64,000 bases of DNA from Gibbula magus (GCA_936450465.1 OW388304.1:36051593-36115592), one strand, 5' to 3'. Numbered from the stretch's first letter, positions 35,104 to 47,070 are shown. A program made the numbers and translations. Notes: generated from the sequence alone by a model not told the origin.

Positions 35104-35492
35104 CATCCTCGGTTACCCATGGTTTTATATATGCTCCGTTACTCTCCACTGTATCACCCATTGGAAACCTTATCAGGAGAATCTGTACTCAAATTACCCG
35201 CCCTTGGCCAGCGTGAGCCAATCAAACCGCTACGCAGCTTGGACCTGCAAGCCAATGACAATTCATATCACTTCGTTGCAAAGCACGCGAGGTCATTTTG
35301 TTAGCCATCCATCACCGGTTATCTCCCTTGACCATTTCCATCTTATCATATTGAGTATTTTCTTTGGTTACTGACTTTGTCACGCCGGCCAAAGGCGGGT
35401 AATTTGAGTACAGATTCTCCTGATAAGGTTTCCCATGGGTGATATAGTGGAGAGTAACGGAGCATACATAAAACCATGGGTAACCGAGGATG
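35104..35492. mobile_element. Mutator-like MITE family D, full copy D3
   Basis: 389 bp. The ends CATCCTCGGTTACCCATGG / CCATGGGTAACCGAGGATG are perfectly inverted and arms extend ~110 bp. The flanks AACCCCCCT (35095-35103) and AACCCCCCCT (35493-35502) are a 9-bp duplication with one extra C. Interior: AGCCAATCAAACC and AGCCAATGACAATT boxes and ATCACCGGTTATCTCCCTTG. The least decayed copy. Confidence 0.8.
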
Positions 35493-35817
35493 AACCCCCC
35501 CTCAACCCCCACCCAAACCTCACATACAAACAAATAAACAAGCACCAAACAAGCTGCATTTTAACAAGACACTCTCCCCAAAAACTCTCACTCACTGAAA
35601 CCACTTCAAATTGCACCCCTGCCAATGACAATAAAATAATCAAATCAAAGTTTGAAAATTTGAGCTTACTATCATTACCCTTTCACTGGCCAGGACACAA
35701 AAACTTTAATTCCTATAGGTTCCTATCCACAAAATTTTAGCATTGGAGGTCCAACAATCTAGGGAAGAAGTTGAAAATTTGGACAATGGACGAGGGACGA
35801 TGGAAGTTAGTACTCAC

Positions 35818-36013
35818 TTCTCGCTTGCTTCAGGAACTCCTGGTACGGAACCCTTCTGACATGACTCATATCCGGGATCCCGGAGTCCCCGTATACCACA
35901 ACCGGGCGATAAACGGAATCCGGCGGGTGAGCATAGCACCCCAGTTCAGACATACTCACTCCTGATTGGCTGTACTCGACCTGACGTCTCAGAGGTCGTA
36001 GAATCACAGACAT
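35818..36013 (-). CDS. Candidate first coding exon 1b, 65 codons
   Basis: A minus-strand ATG (36013-36011), with an in-frame TAA three codons upstream, opens 65 codons plus one base. It ends at donor GTGAGT (35817-35812). Composition rises to near-balanced GC with many CpGs, unlike the flanks. The peptide begins MSVILRPLRRQVEY and includes SELGCYAHPPDSVYRPVVVY, GDSGIPDMSHV and RRVPYQEFLKQAR. No domain is recognised, and the absence of a hydrophobic run argues against a signal peptide. Phase 1 fits the acceptor at 3324 (junction codon ATG, Met). An internal CAGGA/GTGAGT at codon ~18 is a competing donor. That it belongs to the PLC-like gene is inference from strand and phase; it could start another gene. 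Confidence 0.5.
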
Positions 36014-36345
36014 ACTGTCTTATTGTTGATATCAATGTCTTCGAAATAAATTAGAAATAAACCCACTTATCAGCACTGGAAATATTGGATCAATGAAAGG
36101 AATCTTTTTGTGTTCTTAATTTGCCATTTGAAAGTACAACATTTTTGGTTTGACTTCTTTCACTTTTATACACGGCTGATAAATCTTTGTCCTGAAATTT
36201 ATTCGAAATAAACTCAGCTCTGAAAATGTTGCACCAGTCAGGAAAATCTCTGTGTTGTTTTTAATGTGTCATTTGAAAGTACAACATATTTGGTTTGACT
36301 TCTTTCCAGAGTTTTATATACAGTTTAAATTACCGGTAAGTAGAT
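36014..36345 (-). repeat. ~146-bp tandem duplication upstream of exon 1b
   Basis: The block with CATTTGAAAGTACAACAT and TTGGTTTGACTTCTTTC occurs at ~36125 and ~36271. AATTTATTCGAAATAAACTC repeats earlier text at ~36040. It lies in the expected 5'UTR/promoter area of exon 1b. Confidence 0.6.
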
Positions 36346-38019
36346 GCTTGGTCCACTGGCAAATCAAAAGAATAGTCAATGGTTGTCATGTATTCCAGTT
36401 TGGAGAATTCACAAGAACACCAAATAGTAAGGTCAATCCTTAAGTCTGTCACATAGCAATTATTTTCCAAGAAAAATCTTTTCTTGACTTGGTTATGGAG
36501 TTGTAAGACACAGCTCCAATTCAAAGTCAGTTATGTTCATAAAACAATTTCTGCATTTAATATTAACTTACATGAAAATGCAAGAAGTGAAAAAGAAATT
36601 CTGTCTCACTATTAATAAATGAAGCTAACATACTTCCCAATTTCGTCATGCAAACTTGCAAAATATGACAGTTTACAACAATTTCTCCATTGTAATGTCA
36701 ACTCTCCCTTGTCAAAAAATGCACTCAATACACCCAACTTACGATCCTATGCCTACAGGCAAATTGTTAGGCTTACCGAAGCAAAATGCACATTGCGGAA
36801 ACCTTCAAATCCAAATAGGATTCACAGGTCAAGGCAGGCATATATACAAAATAATTTCAATATCATTCTATCAATAACTTAACACTTTTTTCCATACACT
36901 CGAACATACTTTTGAATGTAGGATATTGTGTCAGTGACCGGAGAATTCAAATTTAGTTTTGAATGTAGGTAACTTGTCCATGGATCAGATGATCCAAATT
37001 AAGCATATTCCACAATGTTCCAATCCAGGCAAAAACATAAATTATTAGCCATGAAACCACACAAGAAACAACAATCTCTTTTCACTAACCATCTTAACTA
37101 TCAAACATTTGAATCTACAGTCACATTTCTTTCACCATGATCAAGAACGAACACATTCACAGATCGTCGTACAAACTTCAGTATCCAATTCCATGACGGA
37201 CAATTTCCTTCTCAATGAAATGCCACAAATATTTCAACATGTAAGAATATTCCATGTCCACATCATTCAATTTTATGACTAAACAACAAAAGTCATTCCC
37301 ATGGTATTAACTTCACTTTCACAAATATTCATAACCCTTAAATACGTTTTCGAATCTGTGCTAATATGTCAACCATCCATGACCCTGGCACCCACTCTTT
37401 CAATACTCTTTGTCGTCTACCATTGAAAGAGAACAGTAATTCCATGTGCGCAGTCACAATATTTCCATGTATCCAGTCACAATAATGGATCACAAACCGT
37501 TCTAAAGTTACCCCCATTCATTTGCTTTTCTAGTCCAGACAAAAACGCCAACAAAGGACAAACTTGAAGATTGTATTGACTTGCGCCGATAATGAGAAGT
37601 TAATTTGCCTAATTAATAGAAACTCTACTCCAAAAAAAGGTTAATTCAGTGGAAGTAATCAATTTTGTTTAGTGATAGTTTAAAAAGTAGTTTAATCGGC
37701 TTAATTAACCATATATATATATATATATTTACCAGAATCATTTAATACCAATCTTAATCATTTTCATAAACAATTTCTATATTATATAAGTTAATATCAT
37801 TTATGATTATTTTAACTGTATGTAACTTAAAATCTATGAAAATCAGCTGATATGTTATAAACTATTTAGTTAAACCACTTATCAAAAACCAATGAGAACT
37901 GGGACCTATTTCTTCCACCATTATCTTATCTGTGATCGTAGCCATATCTGGATGATTCTACCAGCAGTGATAAACACTCTGTATTTTTGCTAATTTTACA
38001 ATTTTTTTCATTAAAAAAA
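36346..38019. other. No gene recognised
   Basis: Non-repetitive, AT-rich. It has several short overlapping frames without splice support and a (TA)n run at 37710-37728. Confidence 0.4.
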
Positions 38020-38326
38020 AACATACACACTGTTATCCACAAAGTAGCAACTAATGTATTATTAAACTAATCAATGTTTTGTTATGTCATAGCAAAGTTT
38101 TCCACACTTGTAGCGCTAATGGATTCACTCCTCGTTGTTTTTATTTTTTACTGGATGTCTGCTAATCTTGTATAAACTGTCAAAAATAGTCATCAAAATA
38201 TGAGCCGTACTAATATATTTCAACTGGATTGCTTTTTAATTGTGTATTAATAACATGTACATGAGAAACAGGAATGTCCCTCGTATTTTTTATTTCCACA
38301 AAAAATACCCTGATAGAACCCTTTAA
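38020..38326 (+). mobile_element. MITE family B, copy B6 (left end missing)
   Basis: CATACACACTGTTATCCACA, CACTTGTAGCGCTAATGGAT and CACAAAAAATACCCTGATAG are the family landmarks. It ends at TTAA 38323-38326, which begins the family-A copy. Confidence 0.65.
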
Positions 38327-38727
38327 AAGGGCAGTAGAATTTTTTTTGCAAATTTCACATTATAATGACATTTTTTGTCATTTATATTTACTTTAGAGGA
38401 TAAAACATCTTATTACACAAACAAATTATCCGCAATGGTAATAATGGTGTTGCGTATAAAGTAAAAATTGCATGGCGAGCATTTTATTGTGAACACATTT
38501 TATTGTTTCGAATGCCCAAAATGATTCCTATGGCTTTACGGAACCATGTACACTCATTTTTTAACTTGATTTTCTGAAGAACGAAGGGTGTTTTACTATT
38601 GGTAACATTATTTTTCAAATACATTTCATCGATTATCTCGCCGCTAATGGCTGCAACACTTAAACAATAACTCACTCACTCACTCATCGACTAATTTAAG
38701 CGAAATAACATGCTACTGCCCCTTTAA
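38323..38727 (+). mobile_element. MITE family A, copy A5 with a ~60-bp insertion
   Basis: TTAA ends and family core are present. At ~38632-38690 a stretch CGCCGCTAATGGCTGCAACA ... ACTCACTCACTCA interrupts the right arm. This is a shortened reverse copy of the tail repeat seen at 6374 and 26831. Confidence 0.75.
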
Positions 38728-39042
38728 GAAGTCTGCTTGTTGTTTTGAGAATATCTCTTTCCGTAAAGTTAATGAATTTTGAATTTCAAACATACGTAAA
38801 TATTGTATATATATATCTAATGGTGCTACTCTGATTGTTTTTTGATAACGATATCTGACTTATTAAAACCATATCTGAAACTCTAATATGACCTTTTAGC
38901 ATGCCATAGAAAAATAAATTATCTTTTATTTTGGATCAGTTGTACGATGTTAAAATTAAAAATTTCTTTCTGCTTCTTTTGCGTATAGAATCTCGATGAA
39001 AAATTATACTTCATATATATATTAATGATACTGTAAAGGGGG

Positions 39043-39190
39043 CAGCCGCTTATATTTCACATAGTTGTATTAATGGCAGATCTTTCTTTTGGAAAATTTT
39101 GCATATAAAAATGATGGACTCCCAAGATGAACCTTCCCCCTTCTCAAAGTGTGAATCCCTCCCCTCTCAAAATTTGTGGATGTTCCACTG
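39043..39190 (+). mobile_element. Decayed MITE E, copy E8
   Basis: GGGGGCAGCCGC head, TTTTGCATATAAAAATGATG centre and CTCTCAAAATTTGTGGATG end follow the family order. Confidence 0.4.
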
Positions 39191-39230
39191 TTAGATCAAC
39201 CATAAAATGGTAATTATTTTATTACCCTGT

Positions 39231-39540
39231 GTGGAGCACAGTGGTGTAGTGGTTAGCATGCGGGCCTCTCACGCCAACGGCCTGGGTTCGAATCCCGGTG
39301 GAGACACTAAACATTTGTGGCCTGGGACTTATACTGTGTTGTGCCTCTGGGCAAGGCACTTCATCCACATTTCACTCAGTCCACCCAGCTGTTAAAATGG
39401 GTACCTGAACACGGGAGGTACAGACCTATATGGCCGCGCAGAGCGCTTAGTAGCAGCACAATTCCTTCAGGGTAATAACTGTACCGTCATTGAAAAGTGC
39501 TTGCACTGGATATTAGGTGTTAAAATGTTTATTATTATTA
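39231..39540 (+). mobile_element. tRNA-derived SINE S2, copy S2a
   Basis: A box TGGTGTAGTGGTTAGCATG (39242-39260) and a perfect B box GGTTCGAATCC (39285-39295), in a head that could fold like a tRNA. The body contains GGGCAAGGCACTTCATCCAC and CCACCCAGCTGTTAAAATGG; the tail is TTATTATTATTA. A RNA polymerase III-transcribed retroelement, not a tRNA gene: there is no acceptor stem and the body is repeated at 46.75 kb. Confidence 0.9.
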
Positions 39541-41248
39541 ATTCCTGTTAGTTTTTTTATTAAAAAATTTCTCAAATGAAATCAGCTGTTTCTTTATAAG
39601 GAATCCTTGTATCCATACATGTCTTATGATGACGTTAGTGGAGATCTTGGTAAACTGGATGTACATGTTAAAGGATACCGGGCGGTACGCTAATGGAGTA
39701 ACATCAAAAAGGTAAAAGAAAGAGGGGGGTGTAGCATCCAAGAACAACCAAGGCGAGACATCTTCAAAGAACAGCTTCAATAACATTTCACTAGGCATGA
39801 CGGCAGCATCAGACCAATTACATATTCATTATAAGTCTACATATGGTTGATATGGTGACCTCATATGCACAGAAACCAGTTCACAGTCTGTAATTGCACA
39901 GTGCTCTAAATTTTTAAATTTAAACTTAACTTAAACTTAATTGGTTGGCGCTTTCATAATGTGCAAACATTTACATGGCTGGCTGACTTCATGTCCATTG
40001 AACCTTTATATAAACTATTGTACATGACCTCGTTACAGGTAAGTACAGGTATATCCAAGATTCAATACCTCTTCACACAACAAAGATGCTATATAAAAGG
40101 TGTCTCAGGTCCCGGTCACCTTAACACCGATGACTTTATGAAAGCGGTCTGAACACATGTTGATTTAGGGTGGTCACAACGTGCAGCTATTAAGGCAGCA
40201 TAACGTCTATCTACTTTTTAATTTTATATATTTATTGTTATTCAATATATTTATTTTTATTTTGAATTGATGACTTCCAAAGCATTTTTACCCTGTAGAA
40301 GATAACCTACAAAAAATGAATTTATGGGATATTTTAAAACAAATATAAATGAAATATGTATATAAAAACACATACTACAGAGGTATACATGAATTATGTT
40401 AGAAACAGGCCAAGTCGAGGTCACGGTGGCCGAATGGATAAACTTTTGGTACAGTCAGTGCTGTAAATTGGTGCCTGGTTCTAAGAACTATCACAACAGA
40501 AAACTGTATAAAACAACCACAAAGGATTATTATGGCTATCGCACCTATTTTATTAAAAGTGGTTGAGTGTCCTTTTGAAATGCATGAGTTAGTCTCATAT
40601 ATAGTGATCATATTTAGAAATATTTCTCAGTTCAAATGCCACAAGGGGCAACGCCGCAAAAGTCCAATCATTTCTACTACTGCAGATAGTGTGATCCGAT
40701 AAATAACAATGTTAAAAAAATATATTATTATTTAAATTAATGCACAGTATCACTAACTTCTTTATCATCATATATAACAACAAGTCTTTCTTTCTGTTTA
40801 TCTTCATAAGTTTAAGGATCTTTCGTTTGTTTCAGCTCATTTCCCAAAGACATTCCACTTGAAATGAAGTCCACAAATAGCTCCATAGAATGAGGGCTCT
40901 TATCTAGATAAGTATAGCTTCTGTATGTAACAGTAAAAGCATGGTTCACATTCCAGTTTAAAGCCTCATTAAAGTTTGGTAACTGGGCACACCATGTTGC
41001 TGCATTCACGACCTAACTTTATAGAGCTGGGGAGTGGTAGGATCTCATACTGCTACAACCCTTTCAACTCGAATCACGTGATAACTAAATGTAATCAACT
41101 TAAAAATCATTTCTGAAACAAATAATTGATATCATTCCACACCACTTTACACAATTTTGTGAGGTGAGGTGAGATAATGAGATAATATTATGTGATTGGA
41201 GGATGTCCGGTCTGGCTGAGTGACTTTGAACAATGGCTAGCGACTGTA
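39541..41248. other. No supported gene
   Basis: A short SINE-head-like piece (GGTCACGGTGGCCGAATGGA, 40421-40440) lies here. Minus-strand frames at 39538-39798 and 40812-41009 look protein-like but compete with other open frames or lack splice sites, so none is called. Confidence 0.35.
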
Positions 41249-41253
41249 GAATG

Positions 41254-42297
41254 CAGGCCCGTAGCAAGCGGGGGGGCCAGGGGGGGCCCGGCCCCCCCAC
41301 TAATTTTGGTAAAAAAAATTTTTTTTAAAACCCCGTTTCCAATGTGTTGATTTCAAAATGATAACTATTTTCATGCTTGGTTAGGCTAAGAGCTGCCTGA
41401 TGATCTTTCCTGTGTATTGAAAAAAAAATAGTAAAGTAAACTTAAAAGTACTAATTCAGTGGCTCTGGTGTCATAGTTACTTTTATAGATTAGGTTAGTT
41501 ACTTTTATATTAGAATAAAATAATTTTTTTTTTTTTTTATAATTTTATTTCTTTTTCAGATACATAGAAATATATGAAATGTTCATAAGACAGCATTTTA
41601 CAACATAAAATAGGTACAAATATTGAAAACAGAGCAACTGCAAGCTAACATTGCAAATTCAATTGAATAAAACGTAGAGTTCAAGTGTTTATGGACCTGG
41701 CATTTCCATACTTTCACCGAAGTTGCAGAGTGTCAATCTTTAAAGAGATTATGGCATACAGACCAGAATTTTGTGAACTTCGAATAGTTGCAATCTGAGT
41801 AACAGATGCGTTTATCAATTTCATAGACATTGTTTAAATCTTGTTTTATAATGTTAAATTGCGGTACAGTTTTCTTTAACTTTGATATGTATATATTATA
41901 TTTGACTGTTGTTATAATAAGATTTAGAATCATATTTCGTGTTTCCGGATATCCTAGGCATATGTTTTGAGAGGTTTAATATTGAATCTGTTTTCTGCTC
42001 TATCCATGTCTTTAGTCTATCCCAGATGTTATTCACTTTCGGGCAATTATAGAAAATGTGCACTATAGTTTCTACAGATACTTTACAGAAAGTACATTTG
42101 TTTGTGTCTTTCAATTTCATTTTAAATAGAAGGTCGTTCAATGGAAGAATTCTGTGTAAGATCGAATATTGAAACCAAATAGAATAAAATATGACCTGTT
42201 TTATAATGTCTCCACCCCCCCCCCCCCCCCCCCCCCACTGAGCTACAAATTTTTAAATTTCGGCCCCCCCACTTTTCAAAACGGTGCTACGGGCCTG
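41254..42297 (+). mobile_element. Non-autonomous element F2 with a LINE inside
   Basis: The ends CAGGCCCGTAGCA / TGCTACGGGCCTG are perfect 13-bp inverted repeats. GAATG is duplicated at 41249-41253 and 42298-42302. G-rich then C-rich stretches line both ends, including a C-run at 42212-42236. Most of its extra length over F1 (1044 versus 468 bp) comes from the LINE fragment. Confidence 0.8.
41522..42180 (-). pseudogene. 5'-truncated LINE 3' end (L1/Tx1-like), frameshifted
   Basis: The minus strand ends in a poly(A) tail (T-run at 41522-41541). The frame at 42141-41896 ends an ORF2-type protein: KCTFCKVSVETIVHIFYNC is the post-RT zinc-knuckle (C-x2-C ... H-x4-C), followed by NIWDRLKTWIEQK. 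A second frame (41933-41733) continues with KYNIYISKLKKTVPQF, typical of the L1/Tx1 C-terminus, so one frameshift lies near 41930. The RT core is missing by truncation. Non-coding today. Confidence 0.75.
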
Positions 42298-42653
42298 GAA
42301 TGTATAAATGTTAAACTTTGGCTATTGTCAAAGTATGGCTGATGAACAAGCTTAATGGATGTTAATCAGTGTCAATTAGTTGTTCTTTTTCAATGAAAAT
42401 TACTTGAGAAATGTTTAAATTGTTAAATTTTGTATTTCTATGATTTGTAGTAACCTGACTCTTGACTTATGATGAAGTTGGTACGACTAAAATGCCTCCT
42501 TTTAATAATGCGAGATCAGTACAGACGCTTTTTTCGCATTATTAAAATGCTCGCATTAATTTCAGTAGTAAAATAAAGGTGAGAGATCTACTTCACCGCT
42601 ATCGTGCTGAGACTTAATAACAATACCGTTGTCACACAAATATAGGTTCTTAC

Positions 42654-42753
42654 TTGGGATATCCTCCACATCCTTAAACCAGTCTCCTGGGTACGGGACG
42701 TCATCAAACTCGGAAGATCTTCGCCGTCCTCCCGTTCCACATAAGTAATCCAT
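42654..42753 (-). CDS. Candidate first coding exon 1a, 33 codons
   Basis: The minus-strand ATG at 42753-42751 has good context (TCAGGATGG) and opens 33 codons plus one base, ending at donor GTAAGA (42653-42648). The peptide begins MDYLCGTGGRRRSSEFDD and continues VPYPGDWFKDVEDIP. RRRSS is a possible basophilic-kinase site (inference). CpG-containing and richer in GC than the flanks. It shares the phase-1 ending of exons 1b and 1c, so it too could join the PH exon at 3324 (junction codon ATG), across ~39 kb. It is the farthest upstream candidate. No domain is recognised. Confidence 0.55.
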
Positions 42754-42880
42754 CCTGACTTACTCAAAATGTCAATATTTCCAATGTACTTTCACTTCTC
42801 CCACAAATGTCAATAATTCCCTTATACTTTCACTCACAATTAATATGAGTATTTTCAGATGCACCTTCTTCAGTCACGAA

Positions 42881-43131
42881 CAATACCAACAGTTTGGGAT
42901 TTTCTCACTTCACCTCAAATATTGTCCATATTTCCTGATTTCTATTACAGTGAAGCTGTCAATCAGCTGTCGAAGTTAATCACTCAATCACAACAAGTCA
43001 ATACCAATAGTTTGTGATTTTCTCGCTTCACTTGCAAAGATAGTCCATATTTCCCGATTCTGTCTCAATTCTGTTGATTAATATCCCTGCCAATCAGCTA
43101 AAGAAGTTGATCACTTAATCACAACAAGTCA
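42881..43131 (-). repeat. Tandem duplication (~118 and ~132 bp) just upstream of exon 1a
   Basis: Units start at 42881 and 42999 with CAATACCAACAGTTTGGGAT / CAATACCAATAGTTTGTGAT and both end ATCACAACAAGTC. Position suggests promoter or 5'UTR sequence of exon 1a. Confidence 0.75.
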
Positions 43132-43859
43132 ATCAACGTTCACACTCTCTCTGACCCAGAAAATAGATAGTTAACGTCAGTAGTCCTTTCAGTTTAGTTC
43201 AGTTTTCTTACACAATACCCACTTATATCGGTTTACAAGCTCACAGATTTCTTTTCAGCATGACGTCATGCTATAACATGTTTACAATCTCCTTCAATAA
43301 AATCATTTTTCAATGTTTGAGTACCTGTGTGTAGGCATGAAGTGAATGCCGACAGTGTCACGTATAGAGACCTGATATCTAATCTTGTCTCCCACACAGC
43401 TGATATCTACTCCATTTAGTTCAACAGGTAATGGTAGACTTACATCTATCTACATTCCACAGATTCAGTATTACCTGTTACACAACTACAAAACACTTGA
43501 CCTTGTATTCAAGGTAAATTTTCAAATGAATAAAATCTCAGGTAGTCAGCCCATGAAGAATGAAAGCCATAATCAAGGTATTTTATTTAATGCTAGACAA
43601 TAAGTATATTCATATCTACATTCCTCAGGTAATTTACCTTGACAAAGCTGCACACAAGTCTTTACCCTCTAATTAGAATTAGAATGACTCTGAATAACTC
43701 TGAATTAATTTAATATCTCAGGTAAGTCCATGAAGTGAAATGCACAATCACAGCTGACGTCAACAATTGTTTCTTCAGTGCACGTCTCCCAGTAACATGC
43801 ACATTAATTAATCATCCAATTAGAGAATAAACATGAGGATAACGAATTGTATCACGCTT

Positions 43860-44430
43860 ATTTCATCCAAAAATGTCAGTCCGAATTAAAATTACCACAG
43901 CTATATATTGACACAAACAGTCAACACGGATGGCTTAGAGGGGGATGTACAGTTGGTAGATGTTGAAACAGACACCTGTACACTCACTCAGGTGATAATC
44001 AATTAGGTATCATCAAATTTGAGCACAGTTGTACAGAAATCACAATTTACTTATGAAGATTGTCAGTCTTACATCCAAAAATGTCAGTTCAAATAAAAAT
44101 CATCACAGCTATATATTGACACGAACACAGACGGTACGTGTTCAAACAGACACCTGTACATTCAGGTGATAATCATTAAGGTATAAACCAATTAGAGTAC
44201 AGTTGTACAGAAATCACAATTATCTTTTATGAAGATTGTCAGTCTTGCATCCAAAAATGTCAGTTCAAATTAATATCACCACAGCTATATATTTGACACG
44301 AACACAGACGGTAGGTGTTCAAACAGACACCTGTATCATCATGCTCAGGTCACAGATAAACATTCATAAATAACCCAATGTGAGCACAAGTTCAGAAATC
44401 ACAATTGTCACTTATGAAGATTGTCAGTTC
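43860..44430 (-). repeat. ~180-205-bp tandem repeat, 3 copies
   Basis: ATCCAAAAATGTCAG begins units at ~43867, ~44072 and ~44249. Each contains CACAGCTATATATTGACAC, AACAGACACCTGTA and CAGAAATCACAATT. A partial unit leads out at 44400-44430. Confidence 0.8.
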
Positions 44431-45232
44431 CAATGAAGTTCCTCACAGTCGGTTAACATAGAACAGGCATTGATTGTGGTAGATATCCATCATCTGCAGA
44501 CTCATGACGTAAACACGATATCAAACACGATATCAACCAGGTAACTGTAAACTCACGATGTCAACATGGGTTATCGTCTAATGAGTTGTAGATTCTCAGT
44601 TATCCTAAGATAGAAGCTCGTTATTTATCCGTAACCGTGTCATGAAAATCACACAAAATGAAACACTTGATAAAGTCACTGATTGTGTATACATCAAACA
44701 TCAAAAACAAACAGACTGCAGACGTAGATGCAGACGGACAAGGACAATGTTTGTTTACTCGTCCATTAAAGGATAAATTAGACCGACCAATCAATCACTC
44801 AAACAAAAGCGAGACTCAAGTCTTTGATTCCCCCTCCAAACGGAGAATGTTCAAACATGGCCTGCTAGAACCAAACAGGTCATCAAGATTCCTTATCTGT
44901 GCATCTGCCTGGCACATGCAGGCAAACAAACAACTATAAATATACTTCAACAGACGTAGGTGTTTCTACAGCTTCAGGTAGGGTTGAAAACCTGGCAGAT
45001 CTTGATCAGATATAAATATATTCAATATGAGTGGACCGACATGCACAGATGTGTGCAACAGATTTGTATGAAGTGTGAGGAACAGTGGTTTAACTGGAAC
45101 AAGTTGTGCAGGGGGGCTTCTAGTGTAGACTGACTTTTAATCTTCTTTGTATTAAAACATTAGAAGACTTTTAAGACAATCTTATCATGTAACAAATACT
45201 TGTTTGACAGGCATTTTAGAAGTTGTAGAGAT
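44431..45232. other. No gene recognised
   Basis: A 93-codon plus-strand frame at 44658-44939 lacks motifs and is not called. Nothing else is seen. Confidence 0.35.
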
Positions 45233-45324
45233 GAAGGAAAACCAAGATTTATGTATAGTCAACTTCTTTAATACAATGGATGTATTCATTATAAGAAGTT
45301 GACTAGACATATTGGTTTTCCTTC
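45233..45324. repeat. ~92-bp hairpin
   Basis: The arm 45233-45268 (GAAGGAAAACCAAGATTTAT...) pairs with 45293-45324 (...ACATATTGGTTTTCCTTC) around a 24-nt loop, with few mismatches. Confidence 0.8.
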
Positions 45325-46372
45325 AATCTTATCATTCCTCAAATAAAAAGGAGCTTATTATAAAGAGAACTGTACATTTTGTGTAACATTTAATCTCTGA
45401 AATGAATTTTTCGTAAAATATCCAAATTTGAAAAAAATGAAAATAAAATAAAAAGGAGCCAGGTCTGAGATTTATTTTCAGGCATAGCTCAATAGTCTTG
45501 TAGACTTGCCAAGGCTCTTAAAAATCAAAGGTCTGGATGACAGCTTAATTGAATCTGAATATCTAGACTTCCTCCATAAGTGATAGAGAAATAATGATTA
45601 AGGAGACTGAGAGAGGGCCAGCTAACTGTGTCGAGGTCTAGTGACTGGTAAGGTAAGATGGGCGGTACTGCACTGCTTGACTTCCATTACAGAAAGGTCA
45701 AGGTTGACTGGGCAGATTCAGCTATATCTATGTTTTATGTTTACAGTGTGTGTGTATCGAAGGGGGGACAACATGACCCTGGCTCTTTGAATTTTGGGCA
45801 TCTGAAATAAAGCAAGGGGAGAGGAAAGTCTGGAGAGTTTATGTTTTCCAGGCACACACACACCCCCTCCCCCACCCAGATATAGGGGAGGAGCACATGT
45901 ATTTACATGTTGGCTAGGTAGATATTATCTTTATCTATGTTTACATTGTCGACAGGTGTAGATCTCAAGGCTCTTATAGGTATTTCAGTTGGCAGAGTTA
46001 TAGACATGTAGATCAGTTGTGTTGGGCATGGCTTAAACTGTTTAACTTCAATTTTCGATGTACGTACACATTTAAGGACAATTCTTGTAAGGAATTAACA
46101 ATCCTTAGTCCATGTTTACTGTCAATAATGTTACTTGTTTCAATTTCTTTGCTACTGTCATATTTTCAGTTACAGTGTCTAATGTAATAATTGTTTTATT
46201 TGATCATCCAAAAAGATACAGTTAGGTAATAAGACAGCTATAAATATGACCCAACAAGTGATGACCTCAGAAGCTGTTCACCAAATCAGTTACACAGACA
46301 GAGGTTAAACAAGCATAACTATTTCTAATGATAATAATCATTCAAATCAGTGTTTCACACATGAGGAGAGGT
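45325..46372. other. No gene recognised
   Basis: AT-rich, no supported frame; a CACACACACACC run lies near 45852-45865. Confidence 0.4.
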
Positions 46373-46660
46373 GATTTGGGGTTTAACGCCACTTTCAAGA
46401 ATATTTCACTTATATCACAGCTGCTAGTATTATTGCAAGAAGAAAGCCCTTAACACTATTTTTGGCTATGTATTGAAACGTGCAAGCAACAGCTGCAACT
46501 AGCAAACCATGGGTGTTACTACGCTGATATCCAGTGTAGTATTGCACCCAAACCTTACTGCACATAGAACTGTTCTCTACAGCAGACAAAGTTGGCGGGA
46601 TTCAAACCCCGGACCTAATGATCTTAAACTGAATGCACTCAGACCACTGGGCTATCCCTA
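46373..46660 (-). mobile_element. tRNA-derived SINE S1, copy S1d
   Basis: Near full length. On the minus strand it has a degraded head (GGGATAGCCCAGTGGTCTGA), B-box region GGTTTGAATCCC and the family body through to CTTGAAAGTGGCGTTAAACC. Confidence 0.8.
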
Positions 46661-46749
46661 CTTCCTGTGTTCCACAGGAAATATTAATTTGACATTAGCT
46701 TTCTCACTAGCTTTACCCTGGAGACAGTTCAATGTTGAGAAGAAAAGAC

Positions 46750-47065
46750 AGATGTATAACAATAGTGGATATTTATATCTCGCACTCTTCCATGCATTTA
46801 ATGCTTGCTCAAGGCGCTACACATATTATTACCCTGAAGGAAATTGTACTTTCGGTGCTGCTAATAAGCGCTCCGCGTGAACGTATAGGTCCGACTTCCT
46901 TCCAGCTGGGTGGACTGAGTGCAATGTGGATGAAGTGTCTTGCCAAGGGACACAACACAGCATGAGACCCAGGTCACAATTTTTGGTCTCTCCATCGGGA
47001 TTCGAACAACGGTCTCTGGCATGAGAAGCCAGCACACTGACCACAACACCACTGTGATCCACTGT
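46750..47065 (-). mobile_element. tRNA-derived SINE S2, copy S2b
   Basis: Minus-strand copy of S2a: A box TGGTGTTGTGGTCAGTGTG, B box GTTCGAATCCC, AAGACACTTCATCCACATTG, and a tail region with GGATATTTATATC-like text on the plus strand. Frames crossing it are not genes. Confidence 0.85.
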
Positions 47066-47070
47066 ATACT

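Noticed and set aside
39242..39300. tRNA gene
   Set aside because: A and B boxes are good, but there is no matching acceptor stem, and the downstream body and TTATTA tail recur at 46.75 kb, so it is a SINE head.
39590..39800. Overlapping protein-like frames on both strands next to SINE S2a
   Set aside because: At least three frames are open over the same bases and splice signals do not single one out.
40812..41009. 65-codon minus-strand frame ending SLGNELKQTKDP
   Set aside because: Opens just after a stop with no ATG and no clear acceptor; no recognised family.
43330..43440. Minus-strand peptide-like frame with NGVDISCVGDKIRYQV
   Set aside because: It has no in-frame ATG and no convincing acceptor, its possible donor is phase 2, and a plus-strand acceptor signal overlaps it. 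Not strong enough to call.
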